This document shows positions 1 through 6,240 of a stretch of DNA of 6,240 nt, piece by piece. The position numbers were made by a program, and so were the translations under genes. This DNA is from Tumulicola sp039922955. GTDB taxonomy: Bacteria > Vulcanimicrobiota > Vulcanimicrobiia > Vulcanimicrobiales > Vulcanimicrobiaceae. A model generated the notes under the pieces. It was not told the origin of the DNA. It saw nothing but the letters and a program-made list of their open reading frames with translations, and searched no databases. Position 1 is the stretch's first letter. Each line of letters starts with the position of its first letter. Location: NCBI GenBank assembly GCA_039922955.1, contig JBDTDR010000081.1:1-6240 (forward strand). The letters are read 5' to 3'.

Positions 1-1728
1 GGCGCCGGATCGTCCTGCCGGTCCGCCTCCGAGCGGGTACGATCGCAACGGAATCGTCGACGGATCGCTCGCGCCGATCAGCCGCGAGTACGCCACGTCG
101 CTGGGCTGCCACGGTCCCGCGTACGCTTTTGCAAACCGCGCGAGATGTTGGTCCAGCGTTTCGAATTCCAATCGCAGCCGGGTCCAGCGATGGCCCTCCC
201 ACGACATGACCGGAGCGCCGGGCGCCAGGTCGCTCGGTGAGGCAAACCGTTCGATAAGCGCGCGCGCCGCGGCCACCCCTCGCCGGCGCAACCCGCTTAC
301 CATGGCAGCGTCCATGTTGAGATTCAAGCCTCCTTCCTCGGGCGCCAGGGCGACCGTGGCGATGCGATCCCGAAACCCCGGAAGAACGGTTTGCATGTTG
401 TCATTCCAGTTTTGCAGCGCACCGAACATCGCGGTAAAAAACGTCGGGACGCCGGAGATGCCGGTATAACGCAGCAGACGGCCGGCCGCGGTCGTGCCCA
501 TCATCATGACGCCGTCGGCGGGAGTACGCGGACCGATGGGTCCGAGATTCAGCGCTAACGTCGGCCACCGCGGCAGCGGCGAATCGAACATCTGAATCGG
601 GAAGTTGCTCGTCAGGCCACCGTCTGAAAACCACACGGCTTGAGGTTGCTGCGGCCGAGCGTCGGTATAGTCGATCGCGTGGAGGGGTACCGCGCTCAAG
701 AGCATTGGAAACGCGAGGCTCATGCGGGTAGCGACGATCACCGGAAGGTCGCCGATGGGCGGCAAGGGCACGAGGCCCTCCAAGGCGACCGCATCGGTGC
801 GCGCGCAATCGCACAGCCACTGCACGACGTGCGCGGGAAAGAAGCTTGCGAGTTCGTCGCGCTTGAAGTAAAAACGGCTGGTCGTGGTGGGGAACTGGTA
901 CGGACGCCCTTCGGTCAGGCACGTCGTAACCATTTGCAGGTTCACCGCACGGGCGTCGCCCGCGGGAGGGGTTGCGACGGCGCAGGGGCCCGGAACGCTC
1001 TCCGGATTCCACAGCATTCCGAACGTGAGCGGGATCTTTCCCGGTTCGAGGCCGGCGGTTTCTTCCAGCTCCTTCGTCAGCCAGGTGCCCAATGCGAATT
1101 CATCGCCCGGATTTGAATCGTCGATTCCGGTGACGAGCCCGTAGAAATTCTTTGGGAGTTTGCGAAGTGCGTCCCAGAGAAAACCGACTACCGCTCCGGC
1201 GAGCGCGCCGATCGCCGCGACCAGGAGCGCAACCAGCCAATGGATGATTCGCATCGCCGGGGCGGCGGCAGAAACGGCCACGTACGCGTAGAGGACCGCC
1301 GGGAGAATGCCGATCGCCGCGTGCAGCGGATAGGCGCGAATCAAACACAAAACCTTGACCCATCGCGGCGTATCGGGCGCGCAGAGATCGATGGTGATGC
1401 CGAACAAGGCTTTGGTAGCGCGGTTCGGGGCGAACAGTTTGAAGAGCCGGCCGTTCGCTCCCAAGACGTCGGGAACGGCGCGCACGCGCTCGAACCCCGC
1501 TTCCGCGCCGGCACCTTGCGGCACGCGCAACCGGCAGTACTGAGCTGCCGCGGCCAGTGCCGCCGCGATCGCGCCGGCGGACGTTCCGCCAATGCTTTTA
1601 AAGTCGAACTCGCGGGAGATTTCATAAATGGCCTCGGGATAAACGATTCCGCTCGTGACCCCGCCCTTCATGACCAGGTCGCAGAACCGCCGCGGCTGCG
1701 GCGACGCAATTACGCGCGTGCTTTCCAT
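1..1728 (-). CDS. Patatin-like phospholipase with internal membrane segment, partial (3' end beyond left edge)
   Basis: Probable serine lipid acyl hydrolase of the patatin family, which cleaves acyl esters with a Ser-Asp dyad. Reading from the ATG at 1728, the frame stays open for 576 codons to the window edge, so the C-terminus is missing. Visible motifs are a glycine-rich oxyanion segment, KGGVTSG, at residues 21-27; the nucleophile elbow GTSAG at 48-52 (Ser50); and DGG at 369-371 (Asp369), followed by SNFP. Ser and Asp lie about 320 residues apart, far more than the roughly 150-170 of a compact patatin domain. The extra sequence includes two strongly hydrophobic stretches, about 135-157 and 163-186, probably a helical hairpin holding the enzyme on the membrane. 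No signal peptide is seen, so the catalytic part is probably cytoplasmic-facing (inference). The start is 3 bases after the stop of the upstream thioredoxin-like gene, suggesting co-transcription. The Shine-Dalgarno is weak. The family call is firm; substrate and physiological role are unknown. Confidence 0.9.
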   Translation of the reverse strand, partial: MESTRVIASPQPRRFCDLVMKGGVTSGIVYPEAIYEISREFDFKSIGGTSAGAIAAALAAAAQYCRLRVPQGAGAEAGFERVRAVPDVLGANGRLFKLFAPNRATKALFGITIDLCAPDTPRWVKVLCLIRAYPLHAAIGILPAVLYAYVAVSAAAPAMRIIHWLVALLVAAIGALAGAVVGFLWDALRKLPKNFYGLVTGIDDSNPGDEFALGTWLTKELEETAGLEPGKIPLTFGMLWNPESVPGPCAVATPPAGDARAVNLQMVTTCLTEGRPYQFPTTTSRFYFKRDELASFFPAHVVQWLCDCARTDAVALEGLVPLPPIGDLPVIVATRMSLAFPMLLSAVPLHAIDYTDARPQQPQAVWFSDGGLTSNFPIQMFDSPLPRWPTLALNLGPIGPRTPADGVMMMGTTAAGRLLRYTGISGVPTFFTAMFGALQNWNDNMQTVLPGFRDRIATVALAPEEGGLNLNMDAAMVSGLRRRGVAAARALIERFASPSDLAPGAPVMSWEGHRWTRLRLEFETLDQHLARFAKAYAGPWQPSDVAYSRLIGASDPSTIPLRSYPLGGGPAGRSGA

Positions 1729-1731
1729 GGG

Positions 1732-2268
1732 CTATTTCTCGGCGAGCAGCGCGTTAACGGTCGCGCGGACGGCGGCGTCTTGAGAGTCACCGACGATGAT
1801 CTTTTTCAATCTTCCTCGCCGGTCGAAGAACAGTTGGGTCGGCCAGGCCGTCACGCCGTACGCGTTCCAGAGCGCGAAGCCGTTATCCACGGCGACGGGC
1901 CACGTAATTCCCTGGCGCGCGAGGCTTTGCACGACGTACCCGCGTCCTTTTTCGGCCGGCGTTTCGGGCGCGTGAATGCCGATCACGGCGAGCCCGCGCG
2001 AGCGATCGTTGGCGTAGAGCGATCGCAGCGTCGGCACGACGTTTTGGCAGTTGTAGCAATCAACGGTGAACACGTCGAGCACGACCACTTTCCCGCTCAC
2101 CGCCGAAGCCGTCGCCGGGCCGTTAATCCAGTCGGCGGCGCCGAGAACCGGTCCCAGAGCGGGGCCGGCGTTCGAGGGCGCGCCCCGGACGAGCGTTGGC
2201 CGGCCTAGGAGGGCTGCCAGGCCCACAAAGACTACGGCGCATAGGGTCGCGAACGTCCAGCGTTTCAT
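1732..2268 (-). CDS. Exported thioredoxin-fold protein, TlpA/DipZ C-terminal type
   Basis: A 178-residue probable thiol-disulfide protein of the cell envelope. Residues 1-30 form a Sec-type signal or anchor: MKR, a hydrophobic core (TFATLCAVVFVGLAALL), then a possible cleavage site after RGA. The redoxin domain follows from about residue 45. It contains the strand KVVVLDVF, the active-site pair CYNC at 71-74, the segment GIHAPETPAEK, the stretch WPVAVDNGFALWNAYG, and the cis-proline loop AWPT at 141-144. CxNC together with the H-x-PE and DN-x(4)-WNAYG patterns recalls the redoxin domain at the C-terminus of DipZ-like proteins, but no CcdA-type membrane electron donor is fused or nearby. The ATG at 2268 is chosen because the signal peptide begins there; the open frame extends further upstream but into the divergent gene. 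A TACAAT box ends 7 bases before this ATG. Whether it reduces or oxidises its partners cannot be told from sequence. Confidence 0.88.
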   Translation of the reverse strand: MKRWTFATLCAVVFVGLAALLGRPTLVRGAPSNAGPALGPVLGAADWINGPATASAVSGKVVVLDVFTVDCYNCQNVVPTLRSLYANDRSRGLAVIGIHAPETPAEKGRGYVVQSLARQGITWPVAVDNGFALWNAYGVTAWPTQLFFDRRGRLKKIIVGDSQDAAVRATVNALLAEK

Positions 2269-2297
2269 GATGTCGATTGTACGCCATCGGCGGCAAA
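2269..2297. promoter_or_regulatory. Divergent promoter gap with a leaderless-type -10 box
   Basis: Only 29 bases separate the minus-strand ATG at 2268 from the plus-strand ATG at 2298. On the minus strand, TACAAT (positions 2281 to 2276) matches the bacterial -10 consensus at 5 of 6 positions. It ends 7 bases before the ATG, so transcription would begin at or within a base of the start codon. No convincing -35 is seen 16-18 bases further upstream, and no Shine-Dalgarno lies between. The plus-strand promoter must lie mostly inside the opposite gene; the best -10 candidate, CATGAT at 2266-2271, is weak. Confidence 0.45.
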
Positions 2298-4025
2298 ATG
2301 GATGACGCGCGATTTCGAGTCGTCGTCGGGGTCGACCCGGCGCAGGTTTTCGAGCGTCCGCTCGAGGTGCTGCGAGCGCATACCCGCGCGGCCGCCGAGG
2401 CGGCGCTGACCCGGGCGCAAGAAGCGCTGTCGTCGGGCGCGTGGATTGCCGGCTTCCTGTCGTATGAGCTAGGCGCCGCGCTGGCCGGATGCAAGCCGGA
2501 AGAGTCACGCCTCGACGAGTTTGGGACGCGGCCCGCGCTGCCGCTCCTGTGCCTGGGCGTCTTCGAGAAGCCGCACGACGAGCAGCTGCCGGCAGATTCC
2601 GCGGCCGGCCGCCTCTCGCCGCTATTGGGGAGCGTAACGCGGGAAGGCTACGACGCGGCGATTGCGACAATCCAGCGCGAGATTCGCGACGGAAACGTTT
2701 ATCAGGTGAACTATACGGTCCCGTTTGCGCTGCACGCCGGCGGCGACCTAGCGGCGTTGTACGCGTTTTACGCGCGCCGGTCGCATGCGCGGTACCAAGC
2801 GTACGTCGAAGACGCGGAGCGCGCGATCCTGTCGTGGTCGCCCGAGGTATTCCTCGCGTTTGAAGGCTCGCGGATCGTCACCAAACCGATGAAGGGAACG
2901 GCCCCGCCCGATCGACCGTTCGACCTGAAGAGTGACAAGAACCGCGCGGAGCATCTGATGATCGTCGATCTGCTGCGCAACGACCTGCATCGGATCTGCG
3001 ATGACGTTGACGCGGAGCGTTTGTTTACCGTCGAGCGGTTTCCGACGTTCGCGACGATGACCTCGACGATCGCCGGTACGCTCCGGCCGGGCTCGTCGCT
3101 GCTCGACGTTTTTCGTGCGACGTTTCCATGCGGGAGCGTAACCGGAGCGCCGAAGCGGGCGGCGATGTCGTTTATCGCTCGCCACGAAGTCCGCCCCCGC
3201 GGCGTGTATTGCGGATCCGTGGGGTTTCTTTCGCCGGACCGCCGGGGGTGGTGGAACGTTGCCATTCGCACGGCGCAACTGGATTGCACGTCGGGCCTGG
3301 GAACGTACGATGCCGGCGGCGGCATCGTCGCCGATTCGAGTGCGAACGACGAATGGGCCGAGGTGCGGCTGAAGTCCCGGTTCTTGCGCGACGCCCGGAA
3401 CGACGCGTTTGCGGTGCTCGAAACGCTTGGCGCCGATGCCGACGACGCGACGGCGGCAGCGCATCTCGCGCGGCTGGAACGCAGCGCGGCGGCGTTTGGA
3501 ATTGCGTTCGACTTCGCGAGCGTGTCGTTAGCGCTTCGAGCCGCACGGCTTGACGCGGGCGGCTTGATACGGGTGCGCCTGGGCCTCGACGGCAGCTTTT
3601 CCATCAAGACCGAGCCGCGCGCCGACGTTCCGCCGGCGATCCTGCGAGTGTGTTTTGACGCGGGCCGGGTGTGGAGCCGGGATCCGTTCCTGCGGCACAA
3701 GACGTCGTGGCGGCCGGCGCACGACGCGGCGGCGAAGCGGGCGGATGCGCTAGCGTGTTTTGACGGGTTGCTTCAGAACGAACGCGGTGAGTTGACCGAA
3801 GGCGCGCGCACGAACCTTTTCGTCGAATCGGAGGGGACCTTGTGGACGCCGCCGCTCGCGGCCGGCCTGTTGCCGGGGATTCTGCGCAATCGCATCGTAT
3901 CCGACGGGCAAGCGCACGAACGGGTGATAACGCCGGAGCACGTACGCGCAGCCGACGCGGTGTACGTCGGAAACTCGGCTCGCGGATTGTTGCGGGTCGA
4001 ACTCTTCGAAGAAGCGAGACGATGA
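2298..4025 (+). CDS. pabBC: Fused aminodeoxychorismate synthase component I / aminodeoxychorismate lyase (PabB-PabC)
   Basis: A 575-residue two-domain enzyme. It aminates chorismate to 4-amino-4-deoxychorismate and then eliminates pyruvate to give p-aminobenzoate for folate synthesis in the cytoplasm. PabB half (about 1-370): PMKGT at 197-201, whose Lys199 is the nucleophile position that separates PabB (PIKGT) from anthranilate synthase (PIAGT); LLRNDL at 225-230; MTSTIAGTLRPG at 254-265; FPCGSVTGAPK at 276-286; GGGIVADSSANDEWAE at 340-355. PabC half (about 380-575, fold-type IV PLP enzyme): HKTSWR at 467-472 with Lys468 the likely PLP Schiff-base residue; TEGARTN at 500-506; GNSARG at 558-563. 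The lyase part is shorter than stand-alone PabC (about 270), as is usual in such fusions. The glutaminase PabA is not in the window. The start is taken as ATG 2298; an in-frame TTG at 2277 would add seven residues. The stop overlaps the manA start. Confidence 0.95.
   Translation: MDDARFRVVVGVDPAQVFERPLEVLRAHTRAAAEAALTRAQEALSSGAWIAGFLSYELGAALAGCKPEESRLDEFGTRPALPLLCLGVFEKPHDEQLPADSAAGRLSPLLGSVTREGYDAAIATIQREIRDGNVYQVNYTVPFALHAGGDLAALYAFYARRSHARYQAYVEDAERAILSWSPEVFLAFEGSRIVTKPMKGTAPPDRPFDLKSDKNRAEHLMIVDLLRNDLHRICDDVDAERLFTVERFPTFATMTSTIAGTLRPGSSLLDVFRATFPCGSVTGAPKRAAMSFIARHEVRPRGVYCGSVGFLSPDRRGWWNVAIRTAQLDCTSGLGTYDAGGGIVADSSANDEWAEVRLKSRFLRDARNDAFAVLETLGADADDATAAAHLARLERSAAAFGIAFDFASVSLALRAARLDAGGLIRVRLGLDGSFSIKTEPRADVPPAILRVCFDAGRVWSRDPFLRHKTSWRPAHDAAAKRADALACFDGLLQNERGELTEGARTNLFVESEGTLWTPPLAAGLLPGILRNRIVSDGQAHERVITPEHVRAADAVYVGNSARGLLRVELFEEARR
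4022..4025 (+). other. ATGA stop/start overlap between pabBC and manA
   Basis: The ATG of manA (4022-4024) shares two bases with the TGA of pabBC (4023-4025). Upstream there is only a purine-rich AAGAAGCGAG run and no GGAGG-like site. Initiation probably relies on ribosomes finishing pabBC (translational coupling, inference). Confidence 0.8.
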
Positions 4026-5098
4026 GCGATTCGACCGTCTATCCCTACGTTCTCGAGCCGAAGCTGTCGCCGGCGATCTGGGGCGGCGACGAGCTGGTGA
4101 CGGAGTTCGGCAAGCGCGGCGACCCGAGCGCGAAGCTCGGCGAGTCGTGGGAATGCTGGGACGCCAACGCGGTTACAAACGGGCCGCTGACCGGCGCGAC
4201 GATCGCGGATTTACGCGCGAAACTTGGCGCGAAACTGCTGGGCGACCTGGATCCGGCGCGCATTTTTCCGGTGCTGACAAAGATCATCACGGCGCACGAT
4301 TGGCTCTCCGTGCAGGTGCACCCCGACGATGCCTACGCGCAGCGGGTCGAGCACCAAGCCAACGGAAAGACCGAAAGCTGGTACGTATTCTCGGCCGAGC
4401 CGGATGCCCAGCTCGTGCTCGGATGGACGCGCGATACCTCGCGCGCCGAGTACGAACGGCGGGTTGCCGACGGAACGCTCGGCGAGATCTTACGAAAGAT
4501 TCCGGTTAAGGCCGGGGAGACGATCTACATTCCGGCCGGGATGGTGCATGCGATCGGGTCGGGCGTCGTGCTGTTCGAAACGCAGCAAGCCAGCGATTTA
4601 ACGTACCGTATGTTCGATTGGAACCGCGTCGGGGTGGACGGCCGCCCGCGCGAACTCCACATTCAAAAGGCGGCCGACGTTTTGAATTACCGCGCGGGAA
4701 CGACCGGCGCGCTGCTGCAGATTCCATACCATTTCGAAGGCCTCGACCGCATCGCGCTGATCGCCGACCGGCGCTTCGTCGTCGAACGGATCGTCGCGGG
4801 CGCCGAGCCGGCGTCGATCGGTACCAACGGGCGTCCGCTGATCGTCATGTCGCTCGACGCACCGCTGGAAGTGACCTGCGGCGGCGTGACGGTGACGCTG
4901 ACGCCCTATCAAACGGCGTTGATCCCGGCTGCGGGCGAGTGGTGCACCGTCCGCGCCGCCGCTCCCGATCTCGGCACGCCGCCGGAAGCGCCGTTTATGT
5001 TCGTTACTCCGCCCGAAGATCGCGAGACGCTGGCCGTGCGGCTACTGGCCGCGGGCGTCGAACCGGCGCAGATCGATCGCTTCGTGGCGCAGTTTTAG
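4022..5098 (+). CDS. manA: Mannose-6-phosphate isomerase, type I cupin class
   Basis: A 358-residue zinc-dependent enzyme interconverting fructose 6-phosphate and mannose 6-phosphate in the cytoplasm. It links glycolysis to GDP-mannose and mannose-containing glycans. Expected landmarks are all present: the N-terminal PKLSPAIWGG segment (13-22), as in short bacterial ManA proteins; GESWECWD at 40-47; the metal site SVQVHPDD at 96-103, giving Gln98 and His100; GKTESWYV at 115-122, giving Glu118; IPAGMVHAIGSG at 170-181, giving His176; and the catalytic-loop region DLTYRMFDWNR at 192-202 with Arg196. The four metal ligands are assigned by family pattern. A second cupin-like beta region fills the C-terminus. 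The length lies between the short Bacillus type (about 315) and the E. coli type (about 390). The frame is open well upstream inside pabBC, but homology begins just after ATG 4022, which fixes the start. The next gene starts on the last base of its stop codon. Confidence 0.95.
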   Translation: MSDSTVYPYVLEPKLSPAIWGGDELVTEFGKRGDPSAKLGESWECWDANAVTNGPLTGATIADLRAKLGAKLLGDLDPARIFPVLTKIITAHDWLSVQVHPDDAYAQRVEHQANGKTESWYVFSAEPDAQLVLGWTRDTSRAEYERRVADGTLGEILRKIPVKAGETIYIPAGMVHAIGSGVVLFETQQASDLTYRMFDWNRVGVDGRPRELHIQKAADVLNYRAGTTGALLQIPYHFEGLDRIALIADRRFVVERIVAGAEPASIGTNGRPLIVMSLDAPLEVTCGGVTVTLTPYQTALIPAAGEWCTVRAAAPDLGTPPEAPFMFVTPPEDRETLAVRLLAAGVEPAQIDRFVAQF

Positions 5099-5100
5099 TG
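5096..5100 (+). other. TAGTG stop/start overlap between manA and the DacB-like gene
   Basis: The manA stop TAG (5096-5098) shares its final G with the GTG start at 5098-5100. No Shine-Dalgarno is visible upstream. No other start codon is seen in this frame for at least about 20 codons back, and the signal-peptide-like sequence begins right after this GTG. Confidence 0.7.
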
Positions 5101-6240
5101 CGGGCAGCAGCGGGCGTCGCAACGTTTGCCGCAGCAGCGGCCGTGCTGACCTTGACCGCGCAAGCGCCGGCGCCAGTTACACCCGCGCACGCGCCGGCGT
5201 TCGCGAACCCGGCGACGCAGCTCGGGCGTCGCATCGAGACCGCCCTTTCCGCGCGAACGCTCGCGGGCGCACACGTCGGCGTGCTGGCGGTGGAGGCGAA
5301 CGGCGGTGCGGTGCTCTACGCGCGCAACGCAGACGACGATTTCGTTCCCGCCTCGACGCTCAAACTGGTCGTGGGTTCGGCGGCGCTGGCGCGGTTAGGT
5401 ACGTCGTTTACGTTTACGACCGGCGTCGCAGCCGCGGGCAGCATCCAGTCCGGAACGCTGCAGGGCGATCTGTGCCTGCGCGGCGGCGGCGATGCGCAGC
5501 TCTCGATTGCCGATCTCGATGCGGCCGCGGGGGCCGTCGCGGCCGCCGGCGTGCAGCACGTTTCGGGGGTACTGATCGCCGACGCATCGCGCTACGACGC
5601 GCCGCACTATCCGCTCGGTTGGGCCATCGACGACATTCCGTACGAATATGCAGCCGTGCCGGGAGCGCTGTCGCTGGGCCTCAACGTCGCGCACGTGCGG
5701 GTGCTTCCGGGCGACGCTCCCGGCGCGCCCGGAATCCTGCAGGCGCAGCCGCAAACCGGCGCGTTCGCGATCGAAAATGCGACCCTCACGGGCGCGCGCG
5801 ACAGCGCCGACACAACCGACCTGGCGCGGCCCTGGGACCGGCCGCGGGTGATTCGCGTGACGGGAAACTATCCGTTCGGGGCACCGCTTTCCGACGATCT
5901 GGAGCCGGCGGTTCCGGATCCCGCCGAATACGTTGCCGATCTCTTCATCCGGGCGCTGGCCGCCCGCGGGGTAACCGTCGCCGGCGGCGTTCGTTTCGGC
6001 GCGACGCCCGCCGGGGCGGCGGTGCTCTGGACGCATCGTTCGAAACCGCTGAGGCTGCTGCTGCGCGATTTTTGGCCGCCCAGCACCAATCTGATCGGCG
6101 AACAGCTGTTGGAAGAGCTGGGAAGCGAAGCGACCTTTCGGGAGCTTCCGGGCGAGGCGCGCGCCGGCGACGCACGCGAGCGCGGGATCGTCACCGAAAT
6201 GAGCTGGCTGCGTTCGATCGGCGTGAACCCGAGCACCCTG
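5098..6240 (+). CDS. dacB: D-alanyl-D-alanine carboxypeptidase/endopeptidase, PBP4 (DacB, S13) family, partial (3' end beyond right edge)
   Basis: A penicillin-binding serine peptidase that removes terminal D-Ala from peptidoglycan stem peptides and/or cuts D-Ala-mDAP cross-links outside the membrane. The window holds 381 codons from a GTG start. A short N-terminus with one Arg and an Ala/Val/Leu-rich core looks like a signal peptide, with possible cleavage after AQA or AHA (about 23 or 32). Catalytic motif 1 (SxxK) is PASTLKL, with Ser86 and Lys89. GDLCLRGGGDAQLS at about 123-136 and the later PLGWAIDD and PGALSLGLN segments are typical of the S13 fold. Motif 2 (SxN) is STN at 329-331, followed by LIGEQLLEEL. 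Motif 3 (KTG/HTG) would lie beyond the edge. The long spacing between motifs 1 and 2 (over 240 residues) is the S13 hallmark that separates it from S11 enzymes. The gene directly follows manA with a one-base overlap, so expression is probably tied to that operon. Confidence 0.93.
   Translation, partial: MRAAAGVATFAAAAAVLTLTAQAPAPVTPAHAPAFANPATQLGRRIETALSARTLAGAHVGVLAVEANGGAVLYARNADDDFVPASTLKLVVGSAALARLGTSFTFTTGVAAAGSIQSGTLQGDLCLRGGGDAQLSIADLDAAAGAVAAAGVQHVSGVLIADASRYDAPHYPLGWAIDDIPYEYAAVPGALSLGLNVAHVRVLPGDAPGAPGILQAQPQTGAFAIENATLTGARDSADTTDLARPWDRPRVIRVTGNYPFGAPLSDDLEPAVPDPAEYVADLFIRALAARGVTVAGGVRFGATPAGAAVLWTHRSKPLRLLLRDFWPPSTNLIGEQLLEELGSEATFRELPGEARAGDARERGIVTEMSWLRSIGVNPSTL

Noticed and set aside
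401..1012. Minus-strand open frame of 203 codons inside the patatin gene
   Set aside because: It is in a different frame from the patatin, which is open from 1728 to the edge and carries DGG here. The product has no recognisable motif.
1240..2208. Long plus-strand open frame (322 codons) opposite the patatin and thioredoxin-like genes
   Set aside because: It runs antisense across two genes with clear catalytic motifs, and its Arg/Gly-rich product has no recognisable motif. Long antisense frames are expected in DNA this GC-rich.
2266..2271. CATGAT as the -10 box for pabBC
   Set aside because: It matches only 4 of 6 consensus positions and has no supporting -35 (AGGGTC at 17 bases spacing). 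It is kept only as a weak candidate within the divergent promoter entry.
2277..2670. N-terminal extension of the thioredoxin-like protein up to 2670
   Set aside because: The added sequence is Arg/Pro/Ala-rich and lies opposite the start of pabBC. A proper signal peptide begins at ATG 2268, with a -10 box just upstream.
2748..3700. Two overlapping minus-strand open frames (238 and 310 codons) opposite pabBC
   Set aside because: Both are low-complexity Arg/Ser/Ala-rich translations opposite the conserved chorismate-binding and lyase motifs, with no domain signal or start context.
3842..4021. 60-residue N-terminal extension of ManA
   Set aside because: It is Arg-rich and lies inside the PabC-domain coding sequence. 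ManA similarity begins directly after ATG 4022.
5395..6036. Minus-strand open frame of 213 codons opposite the DacB-like gene
   Set aside because: It is Arg-rich and motif-free, and it lies opposite a frame carrying the SxxK-to-SxN region of an S13 peptidase.

Overview
This 6.2 kb window is high-GC, densely coded bacterial chromosome. It holds five protein genes in two divergent groups and essentially no non-coding DNA. The two groups start from a 29-bp gap (2269-2297). No RNA genes, mobile elements, CRISPR arrays, long repeats or phage features were seen, and no stretch over 300 bases lacks a gene. Genes at both window edges are cut.

Left group, minus strand (2268 down to 1). First comes a small exported thioredoxin-fold protein with a CYNC active site. 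Three bases after its stop begins a large patatin-like phospholipase with two probable membrane helices inserted between its catalytic Ser and Asp; it runs off the left edge. These two genes are probably co-transcribed.

Right group, plus strand (2298 to 6240). A fused aminodeoxychorismate synthase/lyase (PabB-PabC, the p-aminobenzoate branch of folate synthesis) is followed by a type I mannose-6-phosphate isomerase (ManA). Then comes a peptidase family S13 D-alanyl-D-alanine carboxypeptidase (PBP4/DacB type), which runs off the right edge. Both junctions are stop/start overlaps (ATGA and TAGTG), so this looks like one translationally coupled operon. The products serve three separate jobs: a folate precursor, hexose-phosphate supply for glycans, and peptidoglycan trimming. 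They are not steps of one pathway.

Organism: the GC-rich codon use, exported proteins with Sec-type signals and a DacB-type enzyme fit a free-living bacterium with a peptidoglycan wall. None of the five starts has a good Shine-Dalgarno sequence, and the thioredoxin-like gene has a TACAAT box placed for leaderless transcription. A little-cultured high-GC phylum such as Eremiobacterota is possible, but this is an impression, not something the sequence proves.

The window is mostly ordinary housekeeping. The points most worth checking are the membrane-inserted patatin, its pairing with a thioredoxin-like protein, and the compact divergent promoter. I found no evidence of a new defence or mobile system.
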